A stretch of 64,000 nucleotides of DNA from Cyrtodaria siliqua (taxonomy: Eukaryota; Mollusca; Bivalvia; Adapedonta; Hiatellidae): positions 1-64,000 of the forward strand of contig JAWPHD010011206.1 of NCBI GenBank assembly GCA_037043455.1, given 5' to 3'. This document shows positions 37,301 to 47,205 of the stretch, piece by piece (the stretch's first letter is position 1; every line of letters starts with the position of its first letter). The position numbers and the translations under genes are program-made. The notes under the pieces are model-generated. The model did not search any database. It was given only the letters and a program-made list of their open reading frames with translations, and was not told the origin of the DNA.

Positions 37301-40300
37301 TACAAAAAAAAATCGAACATTAATAGGTTATCATTGTAGCGCTTTCATATAAGTTTTTGATGTTCATGTTTGAATGTCATGCTTGTGTGAATAATTATTG
37401 ATGTACTTTTTAAAGATGCACTTAAGTTTATAATTCATTGAGTTACATAAAGCGTAAATAAGCTCTTTTTTAGCACTGAATTTAGTTTAAAATCTCTATT
37501 TTGCTTCAAATTAGAAGTCAATTTACCCCACCCACTATTGACACATTTCTATGCATTTAGTTTAGTTAATATTTCTTACAATATATGTGTAAACTTGTAA
37601 GAATCAGTAATTTACAACCTTTCTACATGATTTAAATAATATTATAATATGAATAAGGGATTGTTATGATATATTGATGAAATTAAGTACTAATCAATGT
37701 TCATGGCAATGTTCATGGCATTGCACATATGTGTTCAGTAAGCCAGATAAAAGTTGAAACACATGCCAAACTGGAAGTATAAGCCTTCCTCAAAGTAACT
37801 GCAACATAAATAGTATTAACATGTTCTGATATATACATATATTGCACAGACGACACATAGTCCAAAGGATTCTAGATAAAGGAAATGGGCGGTTTAACGT
37901 GTGTGTTTTTTTAACAAAAGTCTTTTTTAGGTGTATGCGTCATGGCAATACTTATAATGATTACACATTTGGATTATGTATTACACATAAATACATGAAT
38001 TAAACATTGCATATTGCAACGCAAAATCTTAAAAGTTGTCTATTTTAATACTTTTTAATTACAATTTATGCATATTTTAAGGATTTTTACACCTGAATCA
38101 CCCCACCCATTACAACACAATGAAGAATTCTGCATATGAAAAGTAAAAATAGTATACATGTATATGCATTTGCACGAACCATTTCTGTGTTACTGAAAAA
38201 AGAATCGACGAAGATGAATTGATTTGAATTGGGGTTTTACGGCGCACCAACACAAACATGTTATATGGCGCCAACAGGAATGAACATTCGACTCGGCTCA
38301 CTCTTTATTAACATCTAGATAAACATTTGCAGAACCTTCTTACCTGCAGAACTGCAGAGTTGCTGCAAATTCTCAAGTAAACACTCCATTTTTCGCTGGA
38401 GCCATGATAACTGCCGCCACTGAAGTAGCACCTGAAACAATACAGGTTTCATGATGAAAATAATGAACAAAAATGACAAAATTAACAAGAATTCGGGGAA
38501 ATGTTACCCCTATGCCTGGATATGCAGTGGTCATATTCTTGCTCGGGAACCACACGGCGTCGACGAAGAAATATGTTTAGGGTGATACCCAGAACACTGT
38601 ACTAACTACTTACCCTGGCAACTATTTGTTAGTATTGGTGCAGTTATTACAATATCACCTGCTTAGGATATGTATCTAAACATAGGTAGTGATGTTCTCC
38701 GTATTTCATTTAGAGTATGGAATTAACCTAGGATAGTAAGCATCAACCCTAGCGCGGTGGGGGGTGGTGAGGGTGGGTGTGGGGTTGAATATATAGGAAT
38801 TTAGGAATCTGCCCACTGACAAATAGACACCTATGTTTCTTTTAACATGATGGGAGAAAAAAAAACAAGCGATACACGGGATCGCCTGGTTTACGTCCCC
38901 ATCCGACGGACGAGGGTAAAAGTGTCTTGCCCAAAAACACACCGATAAAATTCACTAGCTCCGGAGAGGCTTTAACCAGGGTCCTCTGAATTTAAAGTCC
39001 CCCATGCTATCCACTGCATCAACAGGCTGTATGCGCTCAAGCAGGATGACTGCATTAAAATACATACAACTAAAATGTTAATCCGTCATAAAGGTTATAT
39101 CCAAGAAGATGGATTCACAACGCGAGTTAGCATCAAGTTCATGTATGTCGAGTTGCAATATGCCTGCAAGCCTTATATATACCCAGCTCATTGCTGTTTT
39201 GATAAACTTGGCAATTAATGCCTTGGGATACAACAGGACAATTAAGAATACTCAGTACATATTATCTCATTTAAATAATATAACTTAATGTGACAATATA
39301 ACATACATATAAGATATAAAAATAATTTTAACGCTTCCAAATAAGAATCGGTACCCAGTGCATCGAGATAGATTACATTTAGTGATCACGGTTAGTTTAC
39401 TGATGTTTACTCTAAAAGCTATATCCGACATACATGTCCTATTGCAGTTAAAGTATCTATCCCGCCAACAACAGCCACATTTTACAACATATGTACATCG
39501 TTTCTAAACCTACTGACCACGAGGTATATACATAACTTACATCGTTTGAGAATCAAAACTCTATAAATACAATATAAAAAGCTTTAACCAGCCAGACAAA
39601 AAAATAAATAAATGGATAATTCATTTTACACTTATTCGATTACGGTTATTACAAAAAACCATGAATAAACATATACTTTTAAGCGACACATATGCATTAT
39701 TATATGAGATGAACACCTGGATAGAGTTTTGATAAACTGTTTTTGTAGTGTAATTTTGTCGTCATTTGACGGGTTATTTTAACATTTGTATAACAAACAC
39801 CTAAAAATCAACAGTTAAACCGTAAAATGCCTTTTCTTTTCCTTTTTTTTTTTTTTTGCAATTTGTCGAAAATGCAGTGGTCTACTTTGTGATTTTAGTT
39901 CATGGATTTATTCAATATTCGACTTGTAAACATGGTTAAGTCTTCATAATGGAATACCTTATCAAAAGTCACATTCTCTATATATTTTAGTTCGCTTAAA
40001 TCTTTTGAAGTGATTTTATGACAAGTTCAAGCCATAAACAAGAGACCCACTCGCCTTGTCTCAAAGTGCTCTCACGTTTTAAGAAACAACAACAATTTCT
40101 TTATATAAATCTGTAAAACTGTGACCCCCGTAGTGGCCATATTTGACCCCATTATCGCCATTTGAACAAACTAGGTAGAAGATCATAAGCTTATGGTACA
40201 GGCGAACTATTATTTAGCTTCTGAAGTATCAGAAAAGCTGTTTGAATAAGTTTTCCTATATAATTCAATGTTATATAGTGTGACTCCCGGGACAGGGCAA

Positions 40301-43300
40301 ATTTGATTCCAGGCTTGATTCAAGGGACACGATTAAAATTATTTGGTACAGGACAATAATCTTAAGCTACATGTAGCTTATTACACCTCTAGCTCTTGTA
40401 GTTTCAGAGAAGATGTTTATAGACGTTCCTACATAACGCTATGTAAATATGTGATCCCCGGACCGGGCGAAATTTGACCATAAGATCACCATTTGAACAA
40501 AATAAATTGGTAGAGATCGATACTCTTATGCTACATGCATCGTATTAGACCTCTAGCTCTTGTAGTATCAGAAAAAGAATATTTGTATGGACTTTCCTAT
40601 ATAACTCTTTGTAAAACTTTAACCCCAGAACCACCCCAACACCACACCCCTCCCCCGTGTGGTTGCCGGGGTAGAATACAACCACTGCAAACACACCGTC
40701 ACATGCAGAGGGGTAGGACCACCACCCACCCCCCGTTCATATTCTTTTTGTCATTTTTTTGTTCATGCTCATTAAAGGTCTTCATCATGACCCCTACATT
40801 GTTTCAGGTGCCATCTCGCTCACATCACTAAGAGAAGTGGCAGAAAAACAATAAACGTGGCTCCAGCGTAAATGGTGTGTCTACAATAGAATTTGCAGCA
40901 ATTTTGCAGTTCAGGGTGAGAAGGTCATAGGCTCATTCTCCATATTTTATCTCGATGTACATGGAGGATGAGCCTGGCATGTTCATGCCTGTTAGGCGCC
41001 ATATAACCTTTCATGTGTTGGTGCGCCTTAAAACCCAATTCAATTCAATAACCCCAGAACCGGGCCATAGTTGGACACAGTCACGATTTAAACAAAAGTG
41101 GTAGAGAACCATAAGCTTGTACAATGTGCAAAATAGTAGACCTCTGGCTATTGTTTTTTTTAAAGAAGAGATTTTAAAGATGTTTCTATATGACTCTATG
41201 TAAATATATGACCCCTGGGGCGGAGCCAGATATAACCCCAGGGTCAACATTTTAACAAACTTGCTAGTGGACCATAAGCTTATGCTTCATGCATAATATG
41301 GGACCTCTAGCTCTTAAAGTTTTAGAGAAAATTATTTATTTTTAAAGATTTCCTATATAACTGTATGAAAAAATGTTACCCCCGGGGCTGGGCCATATTT
41401 GACCCTGGGGTCACCATTTTAAAATACTTGGTAGAGGACAGTAAATGTATAATACATGCAAAATATTAGACCTGTAGCTCTTCTAGTTTCATCGAAACGA
41501 TTTTTTAAAGAAACAAGAGTTTTGCTTAAAAGGGGGAGATAACTCTAATAATCTAGGAATCAGCTACCCTGTTCACACTGCTATCATGGATTTTTTGTTT
41601 CTCTACAAGGTACTCAATAACATGGTACTAGTAAGAATTTGTCCCTTGAGCTGGTAACAAAAAAGTGTATGGCTCACGGTCTAAAGGGTTCAGTGGCATC
41701 ATGGGTCCAGTGGCATCAAGGGTCCAGTGGCATCAGGGGATCAACACACCGCTCATTTGTCACATTTGATATAGATGAATTTAAAATCGATATTGAATAC
41801 AATACTATATTCTGAATGCATCTCAACAAGTTATCGCAATGAAATTCATGTATTGCTAAATCTAATTCTACATTTTTACAGGTCAAAGATCTCGCTGCTG
41901 TGTCTTTAAATTGGCCGATTCGTGTGTTTATCAACGAGAGCACAGATACGGCCTTTAAACTGCGGCAAGAATTTATCAGGATACGCCCAAACAAGGAGGG
42001 TGACAGGGAGGCGGTGGTGGCAGGTAGGAATTATAACCATCTTGATTTAAGGCATTTGATACCTGCAGTTTTGCTCTACTTTTTGAGGCAAAGGCAAGCT
42101 ATTCTACTTGTCCTGACATCGGCGTCGGTTTACATTATACATTAAACACATCTCAGAAACCGCTTAAAGGAATTAATTGAAACTTTACACATGCATTCAC
42201 TTTCATAATAGGAACTTATACAGACAAGGGCCATAACTCTGTTATGAATTTTAGCAGAACTATGCTCCTTTTTATCTCCCATCCCCCGTTACTGAAGGCA
42301 GAAGGGGATATAGTAATGGCTTCTGACTGTCTGTACATAGTTCATACAGTAGGACAGATCTACTAGGAGTAAATGGAATATAAACAAACAAAGTACCTGT
42401 CATTTCTTGGGCATTGTTTTTGGTATTGTGATGGGATATCCTGACTGTAAAATTCCATATTGTAAAGTATCAAAAAAACAACGTCCAAGATATCAACAAC
42501 AAAACTAATGGAAAAATGTCATTTGTTGCAGCCCTAGTGAGTCGGACATTTCAGGACCACTGTATTGTGTTCATACAGACCAAGGTGCAGGCACACAGGA
42601 TGCATCTGGTACTGGGCTTGCTGGGAATAAATGTGGGCGAGTTACACGGAAACTTGTCACAAGCACAGGTTAGTCAAGTTATTCTTTTTGCGTTACTGTT
42701 TCAATTTGAGTTTCTCATTTTTTGCAAAAATAAAATGTTATACAAAATTCAATATTAAAGAAACTAACCCGCTAAATAGCAAAATTACTCTACTAAACTG
42801 TTTATTGAAACTCTATCCAGGTCATGTAATATTATTGCACCTCGCACAAAATCCTAGGAATTTCATTGGATTAGAGCGGTTACATGGTGACCCTCTATTA
42901 TTCTATAGTGGGTCAGTAGATTTCATAGAGGGTCACTAAAACAATATGGACTACAATTCCGATTCAAAGTTTATATCATTTGCAAATAGTTCTTTACGGT
43001 GTTAGTAACAAACATAAGTAAATTTAATAATGTTTTTAAACTGTACCGGTCGTGACGTCAACGTCATGACGTCGTTGACGTCACGACGTCGAATTGCGCG
43101 AACGTCTGAATGACGTTGACGCTCCATTAAAATGGGTTAAATATCGGCATTTGCCTTAAAAGAGGTGCTCGATGCAATAAATCAGTTATTGGGTTTGTTA
43201 CTGACCACCTACAGAAACATGTGGGGTCAGTCAGATGTATAGGGGGACTCGGCTATCGCCTCGCCCTCTATAAATCTTAATAATGTATATGTGCTGATTG

Positions 43301-45033
43301 AAAGTATAGGTTTATTCATGGATTCTTAAAATATCCATGATAGAATATGCTTAAAATGAATTATGAGTCGGTAACTCTTTGATGTTCCAGTATTGGGGTT
43401 TCGTCTGGCTGGTTAAAGCCATTTATATTGTGTCTATAGAGTTTGAATTTTCAAAATATTTAAGTTGACAGGATAGGGACTTGAAATGCTATCGAATATG
43501 GTATGGTATCGTATGTACTGGAGGGTAATGTTGGTATGGTATCATATGTATTGGAGGTTAATGTCTGTGAATATGGTATGGTATCATATGTATTGGAGGT
43601 TAATGTCTGTGATTAATATGGTATGGTATCTATGTATGGGAGGTTAATGTCTGTGAATATGGTATGGTATGGTATGTATTGGAGGTTAATGTCTGTGAAT
43701 ATGGTATGGTATGGTATGTATTGGAGGTTAATGTCTGTGATTAATATGGTATGGTATCATATGTATTGGAGGTTAATGTCTGTGAATATGGTATGGTATC
43801 GTATGTATTGGAGGTTAATGGCTGTGAATATGGTATGGTATCTATGTATGGGAGGTTAATGTCTGTGAATATGGTATGGTACGGTATGTATTGGAGGTTA
43901 ATGTCTGTGAATATGGTATGGTATGGTATGTATTGGAGGTTAATGTCTGTGATTAATATGGTATGGTATCATATGTATTGGAGGTTAATGTCTGTGAATA
44001 TGGTATGGTATGGTATGTATTGGAGGTTAATGTCTGTGAATATGGTATGGTATGGTATGTATTGGAGGTTAATGTCTGTGATTAATATGGTATGGTATCA
44101 TATGTATTGGAGGTTAATGTCTGTGAATATGGTATGGTATCGTATGTATTGGAGGTTATTGTCTGTGAATATGGTATGGTATCGTATGTATTGGAGGTTA
44201 ATGTCTGTGAATATGGTATGGTATCGTATGTATTGGAGGTTAATGTCTGTGATTAAAAAAAAAGTATATGTCAACAGGTTTATTATCATTATTTTAAGCT
44301 ATGGGTAAGTTGAAAAACTGTATATACAGTTACATTAGTGGAGAAATTTGCAATGTGCATATACAGTATACTGTGAGGTGGCTACTTTCTCCTCTTATAG
44401 GGCCACTATGGCCCAGTGGATAGTTTGACATTTAAGATTAAGATCACAGGGTTGAGCCTCATTGGCCCCACTAGGTTACTTCATTGTGTCCTTGGGCAAG
44501 ACACTTCCCAAAGCCTCGCCCATCTGAAAGGATCGAACACTGGGCAGTCCCATGTATCAGTGTCTGTTCTCCGAGCATGTTAAAGGCACCATAGGAATCA
44601 TATAGATATTAGGGCAAGGTTCCTGGATTCTTATGAATTATTCCCTCTCTCTGGAGCAGCTCGTTTATGACCTATAATGTGGTGATGGGCCATTAAACAA
44701 CAATTTTCCATTAATGAGACGATCATTGCTGGTCAAGTGAGATGTCTGACACTGTTAAGGGCTTTTCCATTAAAACCTACCAGGAAGGCACTTTTGAAAT
44801 TGAACACAAATTTGAGTTTAAAGAGCCAAATTTCGGAAATTGATTTCACCCATAGATGTTTATTAAATTGTCTTTCTGGGGTCCCTGATATGTTTTAATG
44901 GAATACTCTAATGAGTAAATGTATATTTGTTTAGAGATAGGATACACTGAAGAGGTTCAAGGATGCAGAGGTAGATGTACTGTTGGCTACGGACCTGGCT
45001 GCCCGTGGTCTCGACATACACCGGGTGAAAATT
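28255..45033 (+). CDS. DDX27: DDX27 nucleolar DEAD-box RNA helicase, 12 exons, partial at both ends
   Basis: ATP-dependent RNA helicase of the DDX27/Drs1 family, which acts in the nucleolus on pre-60S ribosome assembly (family knowledge). Exons: 28255-28325, 29828-29941, 31619-31733, 32533-32606, 34016-34108, 34897-35002, 35302-35475, 35984-36134, 36829-36928, 41882-42023, 42532-42668 and 44941-45033. All joins keep phase, and residues line up with human DDX27 as I recall it. Visible in order: K-rich and acidic N-terminal segments, the [18 protein letters not shown] lead-in, Q motif (PTPIQ), motif I TGSGKT, Ia PTRELA, GG, Ib TPGRL, II DEAD, III SAT, IV-region VFIQTK, and [11 protein letters not shown]. 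The start codon exon and everything after motif V (HRVGR and the basic tail) are not found. Exon 12 has a TAG problem, described in its own entry. Introns hold SINEs and minisatellites. Confidence 0.95.
28365..28636 (-). mobile_element. tRNA-derived SINE family C, antisense
   Basis: On the minus strand it reads GGTGGCCTAGTGTGCTGGAC as the tRNA-like head (near box A), then a GTGTTTGAGTC box B, and a body with 'gggcagtcccatgcatcgga' and 'ggttcctggattcctatg'. This matches the SINE at 44395-44700. Its head lies at the edge of the 20-bp minisatellite. Confidence 0.8.
28621..29519 (+). repeat. 20-bp minisatellite, ~45 copies
   Basis: The unit is AATACACTAGGCCACCGTGC with point variants (GACACC, GGCAACC, CATGC) and a few indels. 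The first unit overlaps the tRNA-like head of the adjacent antisense SINE, which contains CACTAGGCCACCGTGC. It lies in a DDX27 intron. Confidence 0.95.
29520..29827. other. DDX27 intron, no other feature
   Basis: Short AT-rich intron end before the next exon. Confidence 0.6.
29828..29941 (+). CDS. DDX27: DDX27 exon
   Basis: 38 codons, phase 0 at both ends. [16 protein letters not shown] matches the TLDEKIEKVRKKRK segment of the human protein. Acceptor attacag; donor AAT|gtaagt. Confidence 0.9.
30149..30900 (+). repeat. Compound GAT/GCT-rich minisatellite in a DDX27 intron
   Basis: 51-bp units start at 30149, 30200 and 30251. They are followed by ~78-81-bp units marked by 'atgatgccagctat' at about 30391, 30468, 30550 and 30625. 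Period lengths are multiples of three, so Asp/Gly and Met/Leu-rich ORFs arise on both strands without evidence of coding. Confidence 0.85.
30930..31070 (-). mobile_element. SINE family B fragment, antisense
   Basis: 'acagcacaccaacaaaaaat' and 'acgacaccagcgtgaacg' are the complement of the family B 3' region. Confidence 0.65.
31122..31190 (+). repeat. GAT microsatellite
   Basis: Mostly uninterrupted GAT repeats at 31137-31182 in a DDX27 intron. Confidence 0.9.
31619..31733 (+). CDS. DDX27: DDX27 exon, acidic segment
   Basis: Encodes [15 protein letters not shown] and an Asp/Glu/Ser-rich continuation ending GEFVA. This low-complexity acidic region is typical of the family's N-terminus. Acceptor ttcacag; donor GCAG|gtaaaa. 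Confidence 0.85.
32533..32606 (+). CDS. DDX27: DDX27 exon, basic segment
   Basis: Encodes [17 protein letters not shown] then EDLEEEE, matching the TLKVKDRKKKKKKG part of human DDX27, a likely nuclear or nucleolar targeting region. Acceptor tttttag; donor GAG|gtattc. Confidence 0.9.
33405..33765 (+). repeat. Tandem dimer of a tRNA-like repeat (234-bp period)
   Basis: Two tRNA-shaped segments (33430-33504 and 33664-33738) fold as a near-complete cloverleaf: box A TAGCTCAGTCGG, box B GGTTCGAGCCC, a 5-bp anticodon stem TCGGA/TCTGA, and a trailing GCA. The anticodon loops are ACAGTAG and ACGGTAG, lacking the universal U33. Both are followed by the same 'catttttctagccctgtaac', and the 160-bp body lies only between them. 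This is a tRNA-derived SINE or a tandem duplication of one, more likely than working tRNA genes. Confidence 0.75.
34016..34108 (+). CDS. DDX27: DDX27 exon, lead-in to the helicase core
   Basis: 31 codons including [17 protein letters not shown], closely matching human DENLSFQDMNLSRPLLK. Acceptor attacag; donor AAG|gtatgt. Confidence 0.95.
34109..34896. other. DDX27 intron with a 30-bp tandem duplication
   Basis: 34389-34450 repeats 'attgacaatatgacagaaat' with 30-bp period. No other feature. Confidence 0.6.
34897..35002 (+). CDS. DDX27: DDX27 exon, Q motif and first half of motif I
   Basis: [19 protein letters not shown] is the Q motif. The exon ends inside motif I at AVTGSG, completed in the next exon. 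The open frame continues upstream into intron sequence, but homology starts at the acceptor atttcag. Confidence 0.95.
35302..35475 (+). CDS. DDX27: DDX27 exon, motifs I and Ia
   Basis: Begins with the GKT of motif I (ATP phosphate binding). [20 protein letters not shown] and [12 protein letters not shown] (motif Ia) follow. Ends TLLAG, before the GG motif. Confidence 0.97.
35580..35735 (-). mobile_element. SINE, antisense copy of the family at 9510
   Basis: The complement contains 'ctttcaccgctgcgggtttg', 'ccactgggagatcaacttgt' and 'ggatggcaggaggtatacag'. It lies in a DDX27 intron, opposite to gene direction. Confidence 0.75.
35984..36134 (+). CDS. DDX27: DDX27 exon, motifs GG, Ib and II
   Basis: [20 protein letters not shown], then [12 protein letters not shown] (motif Ib) and VLDEADR (motif II, the Walker B DEAD box). 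The arginine codon is split AG|A across the intron. Confidence 0.97.
36420..36700 (+). repeat. GAT-rich intron segment
   Basis: Diffuse GATGATGAT and 'ttgaggaagattaggttg' repeats in the DDX27 intron upstream of the motif III exon. No gene. Confidence 0.6.
36829..36928 (+). CDS. DDX27: DDX27 exon, motif III
   Basis: [20 protein letters not shown] then [12 protein letters not shown], containing SAT. The exon precedes the longest fully visible intron (about 4.95 kb). Confidence 0.97.
36929..38217. other. DDX27 intron, no gene
   Basis: AT-rich. 37190-37215 contains the complement of the family 6 end word 'agaatttgtcccttgag.tg', so a piece of that family in reverse may start here. Confidence 0.5.
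38218..38425 (-). mobile_element. SINE family B, antisense
   Basis: 'gaattggggttttacggcgc', 'gttatatggcgccaacagga' and 'attttt.gctggagccatgat' are the complement of the family B tail and body. Confidence 0.75.
38790..39030 (-). mobile_element. SINE family C, antisense
   Basis: The complement reads CAGTGGATAGCATGGGGGAC (tRNA-like head), then TTGGGCAAGACACTTTTACC and GGGGACGTAAACCAGGCGAT, matching the sense copy at 47206-47445. Confidence 0.75.
39031..40035. other. DDX27 intron, AT-rich
   Basis: No feature recognised. Confidence 0.5.
40036..41690 (+). repeat. Modular tandem array, family 6 (~165-bp units), with SINE insertion
   Basis: Units contain 'gacctctagctcttgtagtt', 'accataagcttatgcta' and 'tgacccccggga.cgggc' type text. 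The array starts 'aacaagagacccactcgcct' and ends near 'agaatttgtcccttgagctg'. Its right part is repeated at 51955-52775. TGACCCTGGGGTCA at 41400-41413 is a palindromic pair of GGGTCA half sites. Confidence 0.8.
40633..41048 (+). mobile_element. SINE family B, sense, inside family 6 array
   Basis: Flanked by the 13-bp duplication TAACCCCAGAACC (40620-40632 and 41049-41061). The homologous position in the second array copy (52134-52146) has one near-identical copy of the target and no insertion. The body matches 16509-16797, and the first ~25 bp here are extra. Confidence 0.9.
41882..42023 (+). CDS. DDX27: DDX27 exon, start of helicase domain 2
   Basis: [20 protein letters not shown] and [20 protein letters not shown] match the human segment VKDLASVSLKNPVRIFVNSN and onward. 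Acceptor ttacag; donor GCAG|gtagga. Confidence 0.97.
42275..42375 (+). repeat. Short module-leader fragment
   Basis: 'gaaggcagaaggggatatag' followed by 'taatggcttctgactgtctg' looks like the start of another modular repeat without its body. Low support. Confidence 0.35.
42532..42668 (+). CDS. DDX27: DDX27 exon, motif IV region
   Basis: [20 protein letters not shown], then [11 protein letters not shown], the conserved segment between motifs IV and V. Acceptor ttgcag; donor CAG|gttagt. Confidence 0.97.
42886..43270. repeat. Possible TIR element with TGACCCTCTAT words
   Basis: TGACCCTCTAT (42888) is inverted as ATAGAGGGTCA (about 42926-42936). Similar text 'gccctctataaatc' occurs near 43262. 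Boundaries are not resolved. It surrounds the CRE-like cluster. Confidence 0.35.
43051..43113. promoter_or_regulatory. Cluster of CRE-like ACGTC motifs
   Basis: 63 bp contain GTGACGTCAACG, CATGACGTCG, TTGACGTCACGACGTCG and TGACGTTGACG. At least two are full TGACGTCA CREB/ATF palindromes, and the core is nearly self-complementary. Located in the DDX27 intron between the motif IV and V exons. Motif matches only. Confidence 0.5.
43493..44256 (+). repeat. 42/45-bp minisatellite, ~17 copies
   Basis: The unit includes 'ggaggttaatgtctgtgaat' and 'atggtatggtat.gtatgta'. Some units carry a 3-bp insertion (gattaatatgg). Since lengths are multiples of three, forward and reverse ORFs stay open but are shadows. 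Intronic in DDX27. Confidence 0.95.
44395..44700 (+). mobile_element. tRNA-derived SINE family C, sense
   Basis: The head has a GGCCCAGTGGATAG box A region and GGGTTGAGCCTC box B region. The body has 'ccttgggcaagacacttccc' and 'gggcagtcccatgtatcagt'. The 3' end is 'ggtgatgggccattaaacaa'. Same family as 28365 (antisense) and 47206. Confidence 0.85.
44941..45033 (+). CDS. DDX27: DDX27 exon, motif V, with a TAG at the expected exon start
   Basis: [15 protein letters not shown] and [16 protein letters not shown] (motif V) are clear. The best acceptor is 'tttgtttag' ending at 44934. An exon starting at 44935 would read AGA TAG GAT, that is Arg, stop, Asp. The human protein has Arg-Leu-Glu here, so TAG (44938-44940) looks like a mutated TTG. 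A second AG at 44939-44940 would start the exon at 44941, staying in frame and losing two residues. Either this site is used, the allele is broken, or one base is wrong. Confidence 0.85.
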
Positions 45034-45989
45034 GTGAGTAAACTAGTTCCAGAAATCTGGAATGTTGACTGTCTTGTTTAGACTATTTCTATTAAGAGAC
45101 CATGTCAATTCCCAACTTTTGTTTTTAATTAAAATGCACATGTACATGTATTAAGATATCACACGTGTCAAAAGAGACCAAATGTGTTCTTCCCTTTAGT
45201 GGTCTTTTAATACAGGTGTCGCCTCATCTCTATTATAGACCATCTATTTTAAGAGACAACCATTTCCATTCCCGACTGTCATTTTTAATTAAAATCCACT
45301 TGTACTAAGAGACCACCTATGTTAATTAAAATACCAAATTTCGTCTTTCTTTTAGTGGTCCCTTTAATACAGTTGTCACCGTTTGTCCTTTTGTTGTACT
45401 AGCTTCAACTGCACAAACCAGGGCCTTACTCCATTTTGCACTTAGTTCGGGTTTAAACAACTTATTGACACAAATAATAAACAAATCATAGTTCAGTACC
45501 ATACTTTGCTAAAGCTATGTACCTTTTCCCTGTTTGAAAAATGGTCTGAAAAATGCTCTTATTTTTCTACATTATTTCATCATGCGTTTAGGGGCCCCAG
45601 TTGGCAGGGGCCAAAAAAAACAAAACTGTTGTTCCGTATATAATAGATTGAGACCCCCATCCTACCGCCACCACACTACCATCGCCACCAATGGGATTTT
45701 TTTCTTAAACGAGATTTTAAAATGAACATGATAAATGGGGATCGAGGATAATGTTTATTCCCGTGATCATCTTCATCTCCGTTATTGTCTGACTACCATT
45801 CCCCATATATCACTTTCTGTGACCAAAATTAACAGGCTGTAAGCATATTATTTTTATTAGAAAGTCAAGCATGTCACCTTCTCCCTTTATCAGCCCGTGT
45901 ACTTTTATTGTTCATGCTTTAACAGCATGTTTCATCAGTTCCTGTTTAGGCGTTCTCGTTAGCTCATTGAATAAAGTCTTGCATTTTAG
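45034..45989. other. Presumed DDX27 intron; ~175-bp tandem duplication
   Basis: 45085-45365 contains two related blocks around 'tttttaattaaaat.cac.tg' and 'ttttagtggtc'. I searched for the motif VI exon (VINF to HRVGRTAR) here and found none. Confidence 0.55.
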
Positions 45990-45991
45990 AG

Positions 45992-47073
45992 ATACAGACC
46001 TCTATCATGGGTTCACACTGTCAGTGGCATACATACCTCTATCATGGGTTCACACTCTGGCAGTGGCATACAGACCTCTATCATGGGTTCACACTCTGGC
46101 AGTGGCATACATACCTCTATCATGGGTTCACACTCTGGCAGTGGCATACAGACCTCTATCATGGGTTCACACTCTGTCTGGAATACATACCTCTATCATG
46201 GGTTCACACTCTGGCAGTGGCATACAGACCTCTATCATGGGTTCACACTCTGGCAGTGGCATACAGACCTCTATCATGGGTTCACACTCTGTCTGGCATA
46301 CACACCTCTATCATGGGTTCACACTCTGGCAGTGGCATACAGACCTCTATATCATGGGTTCACACTCTGGCAGTGGAATACAGACCTCTGCATCATGGGT
46401 TCACACTCTGGCAGTGGCATACAGACCTCTATCATGGGTTCACACTCTTGCAGTGGCATACAGACCTCTATCATGGGTTCACACTCTGGCAGTGGCATAC
46501 AGACCTCTATCATGGGTTCACACTCTGTCTGGAATACATACCTCTATCATGGGTTCACACTCTTGCAGTGGCATGCAGACCTCTATCATGGGTTCACACT
46601 CTGGCAGTGGCATACAGACCTCTATCATGGGTTCACACTCTGTCTGGAATACATACCTCTATCATGGGTTCACACTCTGGCAGTGGCATACAGACCTCTA
46701 TCATGGGTTCACACTCTGGCAGTGGCATACAGACCTCTATCATGGGTTTACACTCTGGCAGTGGCATTCAGACCTCTATCATGGGTTCACACTCTGTCTG
46801 GCATACATAGCTCTATCATGGGTTCACACTTTGTCATTGGCATACAGACCTCTATATCATGGGTTCACACTCTGGCAGTGGCATACAGACCTCTGTATAA
46901 TGGGTTCACACTATGTCAGTGGAATACAGACCTCTGCATCATGGGTTCACACTCTGGCAGTGGCATACAGACCTCTATCATGGGTTCACACTCTTGCAGT
47001 GGCATGCAGACCTCTATCATGGGTTCACACTCTGGCAGTGGCATACAGACCTCTATCATGGGTTCACACTCTG
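45992..47073 (+). repeat. 39-bp minisatellite, ~28 copies
   Basis: The unit contains 'cctctatcatgggttcacac' and 'tctggcagtggcataca'. Variants contain 'tctgtctgg' and are 3 bp shorter. The unit has no stop in any of the three forward frames and its length is a multiple of three, which explains three overlapping ORFs of 267-406 codons. Confidence 0.97.
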
Positions 47074-47205
47074 GCCACTGTCCCAATATGACTTTACATT
47101 TGTGACCAGGATATTAACCCCCACTGTTTTCATTTGTTTCATTTCAGTTTCTATTTGATCTTTTACTGTTTCTATTCTTTCTATTTGTTATTTTACTGAA
47201 AGGGG

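Noticed and set aside
43623..44308. 185-codon ORF rich in MVWY/RLMSVN repeats
   Set aside because: It is a shadow of the 42/45-bp minisatellite, also open on the other strand.
45871..47105. Three overlapping ORFs of 267-406 codons as a secreted repeat protein
   Set aside because: They lie wholly in the 39-bp minisatellite, are open in all three frames, and have no splice or family evidence.
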